From: JAZKFT01 sp965246935
GTDB lineage: Bacteria > Bacteroidota > Bacteroidia > Chitinophagales > Chitinophagaceae
Length of the DNA stretch: 64,000 nt
Assembly: GCA_965246935.1 (NCBI GenBank)
Contig: CBDFGC010000001.1
Location: forward strand, 496,001 to 560,000
Direction: 5' to 3'
Every line of letters begins with the position of its first letter. Within the stretch, counting starts at the first letter, position 1. Of the stretch, positions 63,727 to 64,000 are shown in pieces. The notes under the pieces were generated by a model. The model was given only the letters and a program-made list of their open reading frames with translations. It was not told the origin of the DNA and searched no databases. Made by a program: the position numbers and the translations under genes.

Positions 63727-64000
63727 ATGCTTACCCATAAGTTTATGTTTGCTACCGGGATAGAAAATAGTTACCCGGTAATTGCACTGCCCGATGGTAA
63801 TTTGAAACGAGTGGACGAAATGGAAAAAACCGGTCATTACGAGCATTGGGAAACAGATCTGGAACTGGTGCAATCGCTGAACATTCCATTTTTACGCTAT
63901 GGCCCGGCCTATTATAAAACACATACCGCTCCTGGCAAATATGATTGGGGTTTTACAGACCAGGCTTTTAAAAAACTGACTGAATTAAACATTACTCCAA
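63727..64000 (+). CDS. Family-1-like glycoside hydrolase (C-terminus beyond window)
   Basis: First 91 residues: MLTHKFMFATGIENSYPVIA, then VDEMEKTGHYEHWETDLELV and LNIPFLRYGPAYYKTHTAPG, ending KYDWGFTDQAFKKLTELNI at the window edge. The pattern (ATGIENSYP, HY.HW..DLxLv, FLRYGP) is that of beta-glycosidase-like proteins of family 1 relatives in Bacteroidota. The catalytic acids lie beyond the window. Cytoplasmic, no signal peptide. Confidence 0.8.
   Translation, partial: MLTHKFMFATGIENSYPVIALPDGNLKRVDEMEKTGHYEHWETDLELVQSLNIPFLRYGPAYYKTHTAPGKYDWGFTDQAFKKLTELNITP

Overview
The window looks like a Bacteroidota chromosome segment, most likely from the Chitinophagaceae or a close relative. The evidence is a SusC/RagA-type receptor, a fused SecDF, type IX secretion (T9SS) C-terminal sorting domains, -7 promoter boxes of the form TAnnTTTG, a lack of obvious Shine-Dalgarno sequences, and many palindromic intergenic repeats. 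No rRNA or tRNA gene was seen and there is no CRISPR array.

Layout. Positions 1-3100 hold a truncated SusC-like receptor and a divergent LacI-type regulator with a near-perfect LacI-family operator between them. Positions 3130-8200 are mostly housekeeping: a secreted metal-binding protein with a TlpA-like thioredoxin, DUF177-rpmF-plsX, a TMEM175-type channel and a PLP aminotransferase. Positions 8500-27650, all on the minus strand, form a large surface-structure locus. In transcription order it is a DUF4402 pilin-like protein, a PapD-like chaperone, a 3773-residue T9SS protein built from three large repeats, a second DUF4402 protein, an usher-like outer-membrane protein, a class-A-type serine hydrolase and a lipoprotein. 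I read it as a Bacteroidota chaperone-usher-like assembly system with a giant adhesin. secDF follows at 28.5-31.6 kb.

Positions 31.7-44.3 kb are accessory DNA around a divergent cyanophycinase / cyanophycin synthetase pair. The 3' end of the synthetase gene recurs as two decayed copies downstream. Between and after these copies lie a RelE/ParE-type toxin-antitoxin pair, a small winged-helix gene, a membrane-protein gene split by an IS3-family element, and an AT-rich pair of overlapping genes encoding a dGTPase and a nucleotidyltransferase. Three copies of a ~104 bp palindromic element occur here, and two of them bracket the island. The dGTPase-nucleotidyltransferase pair is the best candidate for an undescribed (possibly anti-phage) module.

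Positions 44.3-57.1 kb contain two oxidoreductases, an amidohydrolase, an IS110-family element inserted inside a palindromic repeat with a structured non-coding end (possible bridge RNA), a lipoprotein, fragments of three dead genes, a VOC protein and a T9SS protein with two GEVED domains. Positions 58.7-62.7 kb encode a stressosome-like cascade on the minus strand: RsbR, RsbS, RsbT, an ATPase-PP2C (RsbX-like) protein and a histidine kinase whose N-terminus resembles a degenerate RsbT. RsbS and the phosphatase carry four single-base insertions in total. The window closes with an SDR oxidoreductase and the start of a family-1-like glycoside hydrolase.

All homology statements come from motif reading only. 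No database search was possible.
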